The notes under the pieces are model-generated. The model had not been told where the DNA came from. It saw only the letters and a list, made by a program, of their open reading frames with translations, and searched no databases. A stretch of 64,000 bases of DNA, taken from NCBI RefSeq assembly GCF_030407165.1, contig NZ_CP129111.1, positions 2,542,001 through 2,606,000 of the forward strand, in the 5' to 3' direction. Every line of letters starts with the position of its first letter. Position 1 is the first letter of the stretch. This document shows, piece by piece, positions 44,397-53,266 of this stretch. The stretch is from Fontisubflavum oceani. GTDB lineage: Bacteria > Pseudomonadota > Alphaproteobacteria > Rhodobacterales > Rhodobacteraceae. Both the position numbers and the translations under genes were made by a program.

Positions 44397-44842
44397 GCCA
44401 CATCCTCCACTTGGTCCAGATAGGCGCCATAGCCTTCGGCCTCCATCTCATCGCGATGGACAAACCTGAGCGAGGCGGAATTGATACAATAGCGGAGGCC
44501 GCCGCGATCCTGAGGCCCGTCGGGGAAGACATGGCCCAGATGACTGTCGCCATGGGTCGAGCGCACTTCGGTCCGGATCATCCCGTGGGAGACATCGCGG
44601 AGTTCATTGATATGGGCGGTCTCGATCGGCTTGGTGAAGCTGGGCCAGCCGCAGCCGCTTTCATATTTATCAGCGGAGGCAAAAAGCGGCTCACCAGAGA
44701 CGATATCGACATAGATACCGGGCTCTTTGTTGTTCAACAGCGCGCCGGTGCCCGGGCGCTCGGTCCCGTTTTCTTGTGTCACCCGATATTCTTCTGGGCT
44801 CAGCTTGGCGAGGGCCTCGTCTGTCTTTGCGTAGGCGGTCAT
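44393..44842 (-). CDS. msrB: Peptide methionine-R-sulfoxide reductase MsrB
   Basis: Reduces methionine R-sulfoxide. The 149-residue product has FASADKYESGCGWPSFTKPI, HGDSHLGHVFPDGP and the catalytic cysteine in LRYCINSASLRFV. The structural CxxC zinc pairs of E. coli MsrB are absent (YVDIVSGEPLF replaces the first), so this is the zinc-free form. The start at 44842 has a strong TTGGAGG upstream; 29 further in-frame codons lack homology. The stop overlaps msrA. Confidence 0.95.
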   Translation of the reverse strand: MTAYAKTDEALAKLSPEEYRVTQENGTERPGTGALLNNKEPGIYVDIVSGEPLFASADKYESGCGWPSFTKPIETAHINELRDVSHGMIRTEVRSTHGDSHLGHVFPDGPQDRGGLRYCINSASLRFVHRDEMEAEGYGAYLDQVEDVA

Positions 44843-44915
44843 GGGGTTCCTCCAAGTCATCGGCGTTGGGCCAAGATATGGGGGCAGGGCACGCAATGTC
44901 CAATCGTCAAACACA

Positions 44916-44938
44916 GAAAGGCCCCGCAAAACGGGGCC
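44916..44938 (-). terminator. Rho-independent terminator after the DUF882 gene
   Basis: On the minus strand GGCCCCG, TTTTG and CGGGGCC are followed by TTTCTG. It begins about 30 bases after the DUF882 stop and separates that gene from msrB. Confidence 0.8.
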
Positions 44939-44968
44939 AGATCAAGGGATTGTGTTGCGAGAGGCGGG

Positions 44969-45527
44969 TTAGCGACCCCAGGTCCGGACCGGACCGCAAT
45001 CCATATGGACGAAGTTGGACCCGGAATAACGGCCAACGCCGCCTGCGTTACACGCTGCGGCGGCGCGGGCAATCTGGCTCACGCTGCGCGAATTGATCCG
45101 TAGATCGGCAGCTTCGCCTTGCATATGGCGAGAGTTCCGCGCCACACCGCGCGACCGGGAGCGCAACATCGCATTGGTCGCTGGCGAGCGGTAGCCGGAG
45201 AGCAGGGTGTAGGGTTCAGACGTTTCCAGCAGATTATGGGCAGCGGCCATAATGTCGATTGTGCGCGTGTCGATCGTGCGGACCTCATTGCGCCGCCAGT
45301 CACGCATATGAATGTTGATCTCGTCGAGGGCAGGGCCGACATAATCGCCATCGATCCAGTAGATCATATCGAGGCTTTCGCCGGTGCGCCCATTATACAT
45401 GGCCAGTTTGCGGATATCGCCGGCGCCGCGCAGAAAGCCAAATGCATTCGCCATGACCGGTGCGGCCGTTACAGTGGTGGCCGCGAGCGCGCAACAACGC
45501 GCGCCGCGTAAACGCTGATTTTGTCAT
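44969..45527 (-). CDS. DUF882 (YcbK/peptidase M15-like) exported protein, frameshifted in the signal region
   Basis: The mature part, starting MANAFGFLRGAGDIRKLAMYNGRTGE, contains LLSGYRSPATNAMLRSRSRGVARNSRHMQGEAADLRI and the ending VGRYSGSNFVHMDCGPVRTWG, the DUF882 pattern with metal ligands of the M15 (D-Ala-D-Ala carboxypeptidase-like) fold. Upstream, in another frame, MTKSAFTRRALL looks like the start of a twin-arginine signal, and the signal core (ALAATTVTAAPVMANA) lies in the frame of the mature protein. Joining them needs removal of one base or addition of two near 45491, so unlike most breaks here it is not a G-run undercall. Translation from the ATG at 45454 would give a protein without a signal. 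The predicted place is the periplasm, acting on peptidoglycan. Confidence 0.85.
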
Positions 45528-45895
45528 TGAAGTCTGTGCCCCATCTCGTCTTCTGCCCGTTCCGTCGCACATCATGCCGCTTTTTGCGGCTATCTCGCGT
45601 ATCCATCCCCACAGATGTGGTGTTCATGACACAAACGAGACAAATCTTAAAGTCTCACTCTTCCCTTTCGGCCAATTGGTCGCGGATTTCGGCGATATTT
45701 CGCCAAGCTGTGGCAGAATCGCCGTCCAATCTGTGACTGAGCCGAGCTCGATCTCGGCCGTTGCAGTCGGGGAACAGTTTTCTATGTTCCTGCTTTATTC
45801 CAAGAGGCTTGCGATTTTGTGAATAGACAGGATAAGGGCGCAGGCGGCAGGGTGGTCACGAGGGCGTGATCCGCGACACGAACAGGTATTTGATT
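45528..45895. other. Intergenic region, nothing recognised
   Basis: About 370 bases between the divergent DUF882 and L,D-transpeptidase genes. It contains a small hairpin (GCCGC-TTTTT-GCGGC at 45576-45590) and no convincing gene, repeat or named operator. Promoters for both genes must lie here. Confidence 0.5.
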
Positions 45896-47500
45896 ATGAT
45901 GACACGAAAATTTTCTATGACAGTGACCGGTTGGATTGCAGGATTTGCCCTGCTGCTGGTCTTGGCTTTGCCGCAAAATGCGGCGGCGCATCACCACACG
46001 GCGCTTCGTCAGTCGATTGCTGAGGCGGCTTCCTCGGACGACGCTTTGGCGGCATTCTATCGGGAGCGGAACTTCGAGCCGATTTGGACCACCAGCGACG
46101 CGGCAGAGCGGCGCAACGCGCTTCTGGCGGCACTGGATCGGGTCGAGGATCACGGGTTGCCGGCGTCGCGTTATGACGCGGATCTGTTACGCCAAACCTT
46201 CCGTGACGCGACAAACCCTTATGCGCGCGGTCAGGCCGAGGTGCTCGCCTCGCGCATGTTCCTGCAATACGCCCGCGATGTGCAGTCCGGTATGTTGGAG
46301 CCCGACGACGTGGTGGCCGATATCGTTAAGGATTTGCCGCGCCGCGACCCGCTGGAGCAGATCACTCAGTTCGTTTCGGCCAACCCCCATGAGTTCATCC
46401 GTGACCTGCCGCCAAGCCATCCGGAATATGTCCGTTTGATGCGCGAAAAATTGCGCCTGGAGCGCGTGTTGGGCGCCGGTGGCTGGGGTCCGACCGTACA
46501 ATCCGGTGCGCTTGAAGTGGGTGATAGTGGCGAGGGTGTTATTGCGCTGCGCAACCGGTTGATGGCAATGGGCTATCTCGAGCGCTCCGCGACAGCGACC
46601 TATGACGGGGTGTTGCAGGCCGCCGTTCAGGCGTTCCAAGCCGATCATGGGCTGACGCCTGATGGCGAGGCCGGAGCGGCCACCTTGGCCGAAATCAACG
46701 TTGGGGTTGAGACACGTCTTGGGCAGATCATCCTCGCGATGGAACGGCAGCGCTGGATGAACCGCGAGCGCGGGGATCGGCATATCCTGGTCAATGTCGC
46801 GGATTTCCATGCCTATGTGATCGATGGCGAGCAGGTGAGCTTTGAGACCCGGGTTGTGGTGGGCCATCGCGACAGCGATCGCCGCACGCCGGAATTCTCT
46901 GACGAGATGGATCACATTGTGATCAACCCAAGCTGGAACGTGCCGCGCTCGATCACGGTTGGCGAGTATCTGCCACAAATGCGGGCCAACCCCGCCGCGG
47001 CGGGGCATCTGCAGCTGATGCGGGGCGGGCGCGTGGTCAGCCGCGAAGGGATCGATTTCAGCCAATACACCAACCGGAATTTCCCGTTCGACCTGCGCCA
47101 GCCCCCGGGCAACAGCAATGCGCTTGGCGAAGTGAAGTTCATGTTCCCCAACCAGTGGAACATCTATCTGCATGACACGCCGTCGCGGAACCTGTTTGAC
47201 CGGCAAGTCCGGGCCTATTCTCATGGTTGCGTCCGCGTGCACCGCCCGCAGGAATTGGCCTATCATCTGCTTGCCCGGCAAGAGGCCGATCCGCGGGGGT
47301 TCTATGGCCAAATCCGTGCCTCTCGGCAGGAAACCCGGGTGAACCTTGAAGACCCGGTACCGGTGCATCTGGTCTACTGGACCGCCTGGATCACGCCGGA
47401 GGGTCGGGTAAATTACCGCGATGACGTCTATGGCCGGAACGCGCTGCTCTGGCGGGCAATGCAAGACGCAGGGGTGGCGGTCCGGGCTGTCACCAGCTAA
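45896..47500 (+). CDS. L,D-transpeptidase (YcbB/LdtD-like) with peptidoglycan-binding domain
   Basis: Periplasmic enzyme making 3-3 or related peptidoglycan crosslinks. The 534-residue product has a signal peptide (KFSMTVTGWIAGFALLLVLA, cleavage near NAAA), an N-terminal scaffold domain, a PG_binding_1 repeat (GDSGEGVIALRNRLMAMGYLERSATATYDGVLQAAVQAFQADHGL), and a YkuD catalytic domain with AYSHGCVRVHRPQELA, the Cys nucleophile. MNRERGDRHILVNVADFHAYVIDG marks the start of the YkuD domain. I chose the ATG at 45896 for the signal peptide; a GTG at 45866 is possible. Confidence 0.92.
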   Translation: MMTRKFSMTVTGWIAGFALLLVLALPQNAAAHHHTALRQSIAEAASSDDALAAFYRERNFEPIWTTSDAAERRNALLAALDRVEDHGLPASRYDADLLRQTFRDATNPYARGQAEVLASRMFLQYARDVQSGMLEPDDVVADIVKDLPRRDPLEQITQFVSANPHEFIRDLPPSHPEYVRLMREKLRLERVLGAGGWGPTVQSGALEVGDSGEGVIALRNRLMAMGYLERSATATYDGVLQAAVQAFQADHGLTPDGEAGAATLAEINVGVETRLGQIILAMERQRWMNRERGDRHILVNVADFHAYVIDGEQVSFETRVVVGHRDSDRRTPEFSDEMDHIVINPSWNVPRSITVGEYLPQMRANPAAAGHLQLMRGGRVVSREGIDFSQYTNRNFPFDLRQPPGNSNALGEVKFMFPNQWNIYLHDTPSRNLFDRQVRAYSHGCVRVHRPQELAYHLLARQEADPRGFYGQIRASRQETRVNLEDPVPVHLVYWTAWITPEGRVNYRDDVYGRNALLWRAMQDAGVAVRAVTS

Positions 47501-47535
47501 ACCTCTCGCCGCACGGATTTCGTAGGGCGGCGGGC

Positions 47536-48630
47536 ATGAGCCATACAATTAAAGAGATTGCAGCGGCGCTTGGGGCGGAAGCCTTCGGCGCCGTTGATCT
47601 TGAGGTGACCAGTTTGGCGGAGCCCACGGTGGCCGGTGCCGATCAGCTTGCTTTGGCAATGTCTGAGAAGTTCATCGACGGCTTGGCTGAGGGGCAGGCC
47701 CGCGCTGCGGTTTTGAGCGCTGGCACCGACTGGCAGGCGCTTGGCTTGCAGGCAGCCATTCTCGTGTCGCGCCCGCGCTATGCCTTGGCCGGGCTGACAA
47801 CAGCGATGGATGCCGGGCCGCACATTGCGCCAGGACACCATGCAACCGCCGTCATTGATCCGAGCGCTGAGATCGGGGACGGCGCCGCGATTGGACCTTT
47901 TGTGGTGATCGGGGCAGGTGCGAAGCTTGGGGCAAACGCGAAGATCGCCGAACATGTCAGCATCGGTGCGGGCGCGGTGATTGGCGATGACGCAGTGATC
48001 CACTCAGGCGCGCGGGTCGGGGCACGGGTCAGTGTTGGGGACCGGGTCTTTATCCAACCCGGCGCGGTGATTGGCGGCGACGGCTTTTCTTTCGTCACAC
48101 CGGAGAAATCTACCGTCGAGACAGCGCGCGAAAGCTTGGGCAAAGCCGACGTGACTACCGACGCCCAAAGCTGGACCCGTATCCACTCTCTTGGCTCCGT
48201 CACCATCGGCGATGACGTGGAGATTGGGGCCAATTCAGCGATTGATCGGGGCACGATTTCGAATACCGAGATCGGTGACGGCACCAAACTCGATAACCTG
48301 GTGCATATCGGACATAACGTGCGGATCGGGCGCGATTGTCTGATCTGTGGTCAGGTGGGCAGCGCGGGCTCGGTCGTGATTGGCGACCGCGTCGTGTTGG
48401 GCGGACAATGTGGCCTCTCCGATAATATCACCATCGGAAATGACGTCGTCGCGGCGGGTGCCACGAAAATCTACTCAAATGTGCCTGCGGGCCGCATGTT
48501 GATGGGCGCGCCGGCGGTGAAAATGGACACGCAGGTTGAAATCTACAAAGCCATGCGCCGTTTGCCCCGCGTCATGAAGACCGTGGATGCTTTGCAAAAA
48601 GCCGTTTTCAAGCGCGACCAGAATGACTAA
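47536..48630 (+). CDS. lpxD: UDP-3-O-acylglucosamine N-acyltransferase LpxD
   Basis: Third step of lipid A synthesis, adding the N-linked hydroxyacyl chain from acyl-ACP. The 364-residue protein has an N-terminal uridine-binding domain (LGAEAFGAVDLEVTSLAEPTVAGADQLALAMSEKF) and a long hexapeptide-repeat left-handed helix with the catalytic histidine in DNLVHIGHNVRIGRDCLICGQVG, typical of LpxD. It is followed after 38 bases by an acyl carrier protein gene and a ketoacyl synthase gene, not by the usual fabZ-lpxA, suggesting a dedicated acyl supply. Confidence 0.93.
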   Translation: MSHTIKEIAAALGAEAFGAVDLEVTSLAEPTVAGADQLALAMSEKFIDGLAEGQARAAVLSAGTDWQALGLQAAILVSRPRYALAGLTTAMDAGPHIAPGHHATAVIDPSAEIGDGAAIGPFVVIGAGAKLGANAKIAEHVSIGAGAVIGDDAVIHSGARVGARVSVGDRVFIQPGAVIGGDGFSFVTPEKSTVETARESLGKADVTTDAQSWTRIHSLGSVTIGDDVEIGANSAIDRGTISNTEIGDGTKLDNLVHIGHNVRIGRDCLICGQVGSAGSVVIGDRVVLGGQCGLSDNITIGNDVVAAGATKIYSNVPAGRMLMGAPAVKMDTQVEIYKAMRRLPRVMKTVDALQKAVFKRDQND

Positions 48631-48668
48631 GTGATCGGGCAGGACCAAGACCCCGAGGGACCGAGTAT

Positions 48669-48932
48669 ATGGCCGATAGCGTTCAAGACCAAGTGATCGC
48701 GATTATTGCGGAACAGGCTGTGTTGGAGCCTGGCGATGTTGCTCTCGATAACTCACTCGAAGACCTGGGTATTGATAGCCTCGGCCTGGTCGAGTCGATC
48801 TTTGCGATAGAAGAAGCCTTCGATATTCAGGTGCCGTTCAATGCCAATGAGCCGGATCAGAGCGATTTCGATATTTCGAGTGTCGCGGCAATTGTGAAGG
48901 CTGTTGAGGGGCTGGTGGCCGACCAAAAATGA
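48669..48932 (+). CDS. Specialised acyl carrier protein
   Basis: An 87-residue acidic ACP with the phosphopantetheine serine in LEDLGIDSLGLVESIFAIEEAFDIQVPF. The loop after helix II (NANEPDQSDFDISSV) is longer than in housekeeping AcpP, resembling the special carriers (AcpXL or NodF type) used for hydroxylated or very long acyl chains. It overlaps the ketoacyl synthase gene (ATGA). A role in lipid A acyl supply is inferred from lpxD next door. Confidence 0.85.
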   Translation: MADSVQDQVIAIIAEQAVLEPGDVALDNSLEDLGIDSLGLVESIFAIEEAFDIQVPFNANEPDQSDFDISSVAAIVKAVEGLVADQK

Positions 48933-50140
48933 GACGGGTTGTCATTACCGGGCAGGGCACGATCAACGCTCTGGGGCAGGATGTGCCCTCGACACTGGAG
49001 GCCATGCGCGAAGGGCGCTGCGGCATTGCCGAGTTGGAGCTGCGTGATGTGGACCGGCTGTCGGTCAAGATCGGCGGGCAAGTCAAAGACTATGACCCCG
49101 AGGCATTGTTCAACCGTCAGCAGATCGTTCTTTATGACCGCTTCACACAGTTCACCTTGATCGCCACGAAAGAAGCGCTGGAGCAGTCGGGCCTCCGCTT
49201 TACCGGCGAATTAGCGGCGCGGTCGGGCGTTGTGCTTGGCACGGCGGCCGGGGGTGTGAACACCTGGGATGAGAACTACCGCACGGTCTATGAAGAGGGC
49301 AAAAACCGGGTTCACCCCTTTGTCGTGCCCAAGCTGATGAACAATGCGGCGGCCAGCCATGTCAGCATGGAATACAATCTCAAAGGGCCGTCTTTTTCCG
49401 TGTCGACCGCCTGTGCGTCCTCCAACCATGCGATGGGCCAAGCGTTTCAGATGATCCGGACGGGCATTTGTGATGCGATGGTCACCGGTGGATCAGAGGC
49501 GATGTTGACCTTTGGCGGGGTCAAGGCCTGGGAAGGGTTGCGGGTGATGTCGAAAGACGCATGCCGCCCGTTCTCAGCAACGCGCAACGGGATGGTCCAA
49601 GGCGAAGGCGCGGCTGTCTTCGTCTTTGAAGAATATGAACACGCCAAGACGCGGGGTGCCGAAATTTTGGCGGAGGTGGTCGGCTTCGCGATGACCTCGG
49701 ACGCCGCCGATATTGTGATGCCGTCGAAACAAGGCGCCGCACGGGCGATTTCGGGCGCGATGCGAGATGCGAAGCTGAAGCCAGAAGATATTTGCTATAT
49801 CAACGCCCACGGCACCGGAACGGCGGCCAATGACAAGACGGAATGCGCCGCCGTCGCAGATGTGTTCGGCCATCACGCCGATGAATTGATGATCTCCTCG
49901 ACCAAGTCCATGCATGGCCATTTGATTGGTGGGACCGGAGCGGTCGAGCTTCTGGCCTGTGTCATGGCCTTGAAGGATGGGGTGATTGCCCCGACCATCG
50001 GCTATGAAGAGCCGGACCCGGAATGCGCGCTCGACGTTGTGCCGAATGAGGCCCGAGAGGCGAAGGTTAAGGCCGTGCTATCGAATGCCTTCGCATTTGG
50101 CGGCCTCAACGCTGTTCTGGCCCTGCGCGCGGCGCCTTAA
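48929..50140 (+). CDS. Beta-ketoacyl-ACP synthase (FabF-like)
   Basis: Condensing enzyme of fatty acid elongation. The 403-residue protein begins MRRVVITGQGTINALGQDV. It has the catalytic cysteine in VSTACASSNHAMGQAF, the first histidine in YINAHGTGTAANDKTE, the second in KSMHGHLIGGTGAVELL, and the C-terminal SNAFAFGGLNAVLAL. It is translationally coupled to the special ACP gene and so probably elongates chains on that carrier. It differs in context from the housekeeping fabF, which normally follows acpP and fabG. Confidence 0.92.
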   Translation: MRRVVITGQGTINALGQDVPSTLEAMREGRCGIAELELRDVDRLSVKIGGQVKDYDPEALFNRQQIVLYDRFTQFTLIATKEALEQSGLRFTGELAARSGVVLGTAAGGVNTWDENYRTVYEEGKNRVHPFVVPKLMNNAAASHVSMEYNLKGPSFSVSTACASSNHAMGQAFQMIRTGICDAMVTGGSEAMLTFGGVKAWEGLRVMSKDACRPFSATRNGMVQGEGAAVFVFEEYEHAKTRGAEILAEVVGFAMTSDAADIVMPSKQGAARAISGAMRDAKLKPEDICYINAHGTGTAANDKTECAAVADVFGHHADELMISSTKSMHGHLIGGTGAVELLACVMALKDGVIAPTIGYEEPDPECALDVVPNEAREAKVKAVLSNAFAFGGLNAVLALRAAP

Positions 50141-50144
50141 CAAA

Positions 50145-50173
50145 AAAGGCCCGCGCAATTTGCGGGCCTTTCT
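50145..50173. terminator. Bidirectional terminator between KAS and ialB genes
   Basis: AAAGGCCCGC and GCGGGCCTTT pair around a GCAATTT loop, with A and T runs on both sides. It lies between the convergent stops at 50140 and 50189 and can serve both. Confidence 0.88.
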
Positions 50174-50188
50174 TTGATTTCAATCCTG

Positions 50189-50837
50189 CTATTCTTGCAG
50201 CGCTTCAAACGCGGCTGATCTCTCGATCAGATCGTTATACGCGGCGGTGAACCCCGTCAGCGAAGCGCTCAACTCCACAACCTGATCGGGGGCGGGCAGG
50301 GGCACGATGCTGACAACGGCGTTTGCGCCTGCGCGGAACGCGGCAATATCAGCCTCACTGAGGCCAAGACGGACAAAACAGCCGATCTGCTGGCAGAAAC
50401 TGAATGGATAGCGCTGCGCTTGGCTGCTATCGATTCTGAGCTGCAGCTGCGGCAGCAGCAACGTATCAAGCGGCGTGACAAGTCGCGCCGGCAATGACGT
50501 TGCCCTCATCCGGGATGTCGAAGAGGTTGAACTCCGCAACGGGGTTACCGCCTTCATCGTTGAGCAACTGATACATCTGGCAAGGTTCGGGCTGCCCCTC
50601 TTCAACGCGGATGCAGCGGATTTCCCAAGCGCCATGGGTGGCGGAGATATAGGTGCTGCCGATGCCATTGGGGTCTTCCACCGGCGTGCCCAAGGACAGG
50701 CCCGTCTGCGGATCAATTGTCGGATCAGTCTCGGCCGCGGCGTCTGCCGCGCCATCTGCCGCGGTGTCTTGCGAGACGGCCGGACCAGCAAGCACAAGGG
50801 CCAGAAGGGCGGGAATAAGGGGCAATGCGGGTTTCAT
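50189..50837 (-). CDS. Invasion-associated locus B (IalB) family protein, frameshifted
   Basis: Exported protein of about 215 residues when repaired. The start at 50837 gives a signal peptide (MKPALPLIPALLALVLAGPAVSQ). An acidic linker then leads to STYISATHGAWEIRCIRVEEGQPEPCQMYQLL, the IalB start with two cysteines. In another frame follow TPLDTLLLPQLQLRIDSSQAQRYPFSFCQQIGCFVRLGLSEADIAAFRAGANAV and LTGFTAAYNDL, the IalB second half. Joining needs removal of one base or addition of two near 50480, so it is not a simple G-run undercall. Function in non-pathogens is unknown. Confidence 0.82.
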
Positions 50838-51099
50838 TTCAACATGTCCTTTTGCAGGTTGCTCTGCGTATATCGGTGGTTGGCTAGCATGGGAAAAGGC
50901 CGCTGTCAGGGGCAAAATGTGTGCCGCGGCGGCAATGGCGCTTCAACGCCTGCAGCAATAAGAAAAGGGCCCGAGTGACGAGCCCTTTCCAAGATTATTT
51001 TCTCTCCCTGTCGGACTGGCCGACGTTGTGGCGGTGACGCTAGTCCAGCAATCCTCACAGGTCAACAGCCGATATGATAGTTTTTCTATGGGCCGCGAT

Positions 51100-51200
51100 C
51101 GCAAAAAAACCGCGCCCAAACGAAGGGGCGCGGCCAGTCAACTGGGAGGAAACACATACCGCCCGTCGCAGATGGGCGGGCACATCCACGAGACTGGCAT
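51100..51200 (-). ncRNA. Putative small RNA with CCUCCC loop and strong terminator
   Basis: On the minus strand a hairpin CCGCCC...GGGCGG (51179-51159) is followed by an unpaired stretch with TTTCCTCCCAGTTGACTGG, then by a strong terminator, CCGCGCCC...GGGCGCGG with seven T (51133-51103). No minus-strand gene enters from the right, so the terminator needs its own transcript. Exposed CCUCCC can pair with Shine-Dalgarno sequences, as in alphaproteobacterial sRNAs. The 5' end and promoter are not defined. Confidence 0.4.
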
Positions 51201-51256
51201 CGAATGGTTAAGAATGTATTGTGATGACAGAAAAACCTTTGGGACAGGCAAGACAT

Positions 51257-52819
51257 ATGAGTGATGGCATCTTTATCGGCGGTGGCGGCACGGACTATGC
51301 CGAGCCGCAGCACCTTCTTCTGAAATACGCCAATCGCCACGGATTGATCGCCGGCGCAACGGGCACTGGCAAGACGGTCACGCTGCAAATCCTGGCTGAG
51401 ACGTTCTCCGCCCAAGGCGTGCCCGTGTTTTTGTCGGATGTGAAAGGTGATCTGTCGGGCCTTGGGGCGAGCGGGACGGCGGAGTTTAAGCTGCATGAGG
51501 CGTTTACCTCGCGGGCTGAGACCATTCAGTTCGCTGACTATGCTTATCGCGCGTTCCCCGTGACGTTTTGGGATCTCTATGGTCAGGCCGGTCACCCGGT
51601 GCGCACGACGGTGTCGGAGATGGGGCCGCTTTTACTGTCACGGCTGTTGGAGTTGTCCGAGGCGCAAGAGGGGGTGATGAACATCGCCTTCCGTGTGGCC
51701 GATGAGCAGAGCCTGCCGCTTTTGGATCTGAAGGATTTACAAGCGCTCTTGGTTTGGGTCGGTGAAAACCGGCAGGATTTGAGCCTGCGCTATGGCAATG
51801 TTTCCACTGCCTCGATTGGCGCGATTCAGCGGCGGCTGTTGGTGTTGGAGGGGCAGGGCGGTGATCAGCTTTTTGGCGAGCCGGCGCTGGATCTATCCGA
51901 TATCTTCCTGACCGATGATGCCGGGCATGGCCGGATCAATATCTTGGCCGCCGACAAGCTGATGGGTGCCCCGCGGCTTTATGCAACCTTCCTCCTTTGG
52001 CTGTTGTCGGAGCTGTTCGAGACCCTGCCCGAGGTGGGCGATCCGGACAAACCGAAACTGGTCTTCTTCTTCGATGAGGCCCATCTGCTGTTTGACGACG
52101 CGCCGAAAGCGCTGGTCGATAAGGTCGAGCAGGTGGCGCGTTTGATCCGCTCGAAAGGCGTCGGGGTCTATTTCATCACCCAAAACCCGGCGGATGTGCC
52201 GGAGGACATCCTGGGCCAGCTTGGCAATCGCGTGCAACACGCGCTGCGCGCCTTTACAGCAAAGGACCGGCGCGAGCTGAGGCAGGCGGCGGAGAACTAT
52301 CGCGAAAACCCCGATTTCGATACGGAAGACGCGATCCGCGAGGTCGGCGTGGGCGAAGCCGTAACCTCGATGCTGGAGCGCAAAGGCATCCCCGGCGTGG
52401 TGCAACGGACCTTGATCCGCCCGCCATCGTCGCAACTTGGCCCGATTGCCGATGCGACCCGGGCTGCCCTGATGGGCATGTCGCCCGTGGCCGGCAAATA
52501 TGAGGCGTCGGTGGATCGGGAAAGCGCCTTCGAGATGCTGTCGAAACGCGCCGAGGACGCCGCCAAGGAAGCCGAAGAGGCCGAGGCCAAGGAAGAAGAG
52601 ACCGAGAGCGCCGCCGAGCGGGAATTCCGCGCCGGGCGACGGTATTCCGGCAATCGGGTCAGCCGTTCAAGCGCGAAACCCGCCGCGACCCGGCGCCGCT
52701 CAAGCCGCAGCGATAGCATTGGCACCACCTTCGCCAAAAGCTTTGCCCGGCAGCTTGGCACACGGTCAGGGCAGGCTCTGGTGCGCGGCGTTTTGGGCGG
52801 GCTGTTCCGAGGCCGCTGA
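51257..52819 (+). CDS. HerA-like ATPase (DUF853 helicase C-terminal family)
   Basis: A 520-residue P-loop ATPase with Walker A GATGTGKTVT near residue 33, VFLSDVKGDLSGLG, Walker B KLVFFFDEAHLLFDDAPKAL and VYFITQNPADVPEDILGQLGNRVQHALRAFT. This is the DUF853/HerA-C pattern related to HerA-FtsK translocases, without a nuclease partner nearby. The C-terminal 110 residues are a highly charged linker (AEDAAKEAEEAEAKEEE) followed by a Ser/Arg-rich tail and GQALVRGVLGGLFRGR. The start at 51257 (MSDGIF) is preferred; codons at 51221 are possible. ridA follows 12 bases later. Confidence 0.9.
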   Translation: MSDGIFIGGGGTDYAEPQHLLLKYANRHGLIAGATGTGKTVTLQILAETFSAQGVPVFLSDVKGDLSGLGASGTAEFKLHEAFTSRAETIQFADYAYRAFPVTFWDLYGQAGHPVRTTVSEMGPLLLSRLLELSEAQEGVMNIAFRVADEQSLPLLDLKDLQALLVWVGENRQDLSLRYGNVSTASIGAIQRRLLVLEGQGGDQLFGEPALDLSDIFLTDDAGHGRINILAADKLMGAPRLYATFLLWLLSELFETLPEVGDPDKPKLVFFFDEAHLLFDDAPKALVDKVEQVARLIRSKGVGVYFITQNPADVPEDILGQLGNRVQHALRAFTAKDRRELRQAAENYRENPDFDTEDAIREVGVGEAVTSMLERKGIPGVVQRTLIRPPSSQLGPIADATRAALMGMSPVAGKYEASVDRESAFEMLSKRAEDAAKEAEEAEAKEEETESAAEREFRAGRRYSGNRVSRSSAKPAATRRRSSRSDSIGTTFAKSFARQLGTRSGQALVRGVLGGLFRGR

Positions 52820-52831
52820 CAAGGGAGAGAT

Positions 52832-53266
52832 ATGGCCGAAAGCGCAAACCCTGACGGTATCTGGCCGCCGTTCGGCGCCTTCTCTCAGGTGGTGATCGCC
52901 GGAGAGGGGCAGGTGGTGCACCTGAAAGGCCAGGTCGCGCTTGATCAAGACGGTGAGATCGTTGGCGCGGGCGATATGGCGGCGCAGACCAAGCAGGTTC
53001 TAGAGAACATCAAGACTTTGCTGGCCTCCCTCGGCGGCCGGTTGAGCGACGTCGTTTCGCTCACCCAATACACCACCGATCTTGGCGATTTCATGGAGAT
53101 GGGTGCGCTCCGCGCGACCTATTTCGCCGCGCCCTATCCGGTGACAACCACCGTCGAGGTTGCGGCGCTTTATCATCCCGACCTGCTGTTGGAAATCCAG
53201 GCGGTCGCCGAAATCCCAAGGGAGCGGTTTCGACGGCCCGAAGATGTATCGCCGCTGCATGGCTGA
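52832..53266 (+). CDS. RidA (YjgF/UK114) family protein
   Basis: A 144-residue protein with the RidA fold: FGAFSQVVIAGEGQVVHLKGQVALDQDGEIVGAGDMAAQTKQVLENIKTLLASLGG, LTQYTTDLGDFMEM, and VTTTVEVAALYHPDLLLEIQAVAEIP, where the family usually has RSxVxV-x-x-L. The arginine that binds the imine substrate in true RidA (in the motif before the C terminus) is replaced by Thr, so deaminase activity is uncertain. AGGGAGAG precedes the start. It follows the HerA-like gene. Confidence 0.9.
   Translation: MAESANPDGIWPPFGAFSQVVIAGEGQVVHLKGQVALDQDGEIVGAGDMAAQTKQVLENIKTLLASLGGRLSDVVSLTQYTTDLGDFMEMGALRATYFAAPYPVTTTVEVAALYHPDLLLEIQAVAEIPRERFRRPEDVSPLHG

Noticed and set aside
51028..51264. Plus-strand 78-codon frame before the HerA-like gene
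   Set aside because: It crosses a terminator hairpin and overlaps the HerA-like start; no family resemblance or good ribosome site.
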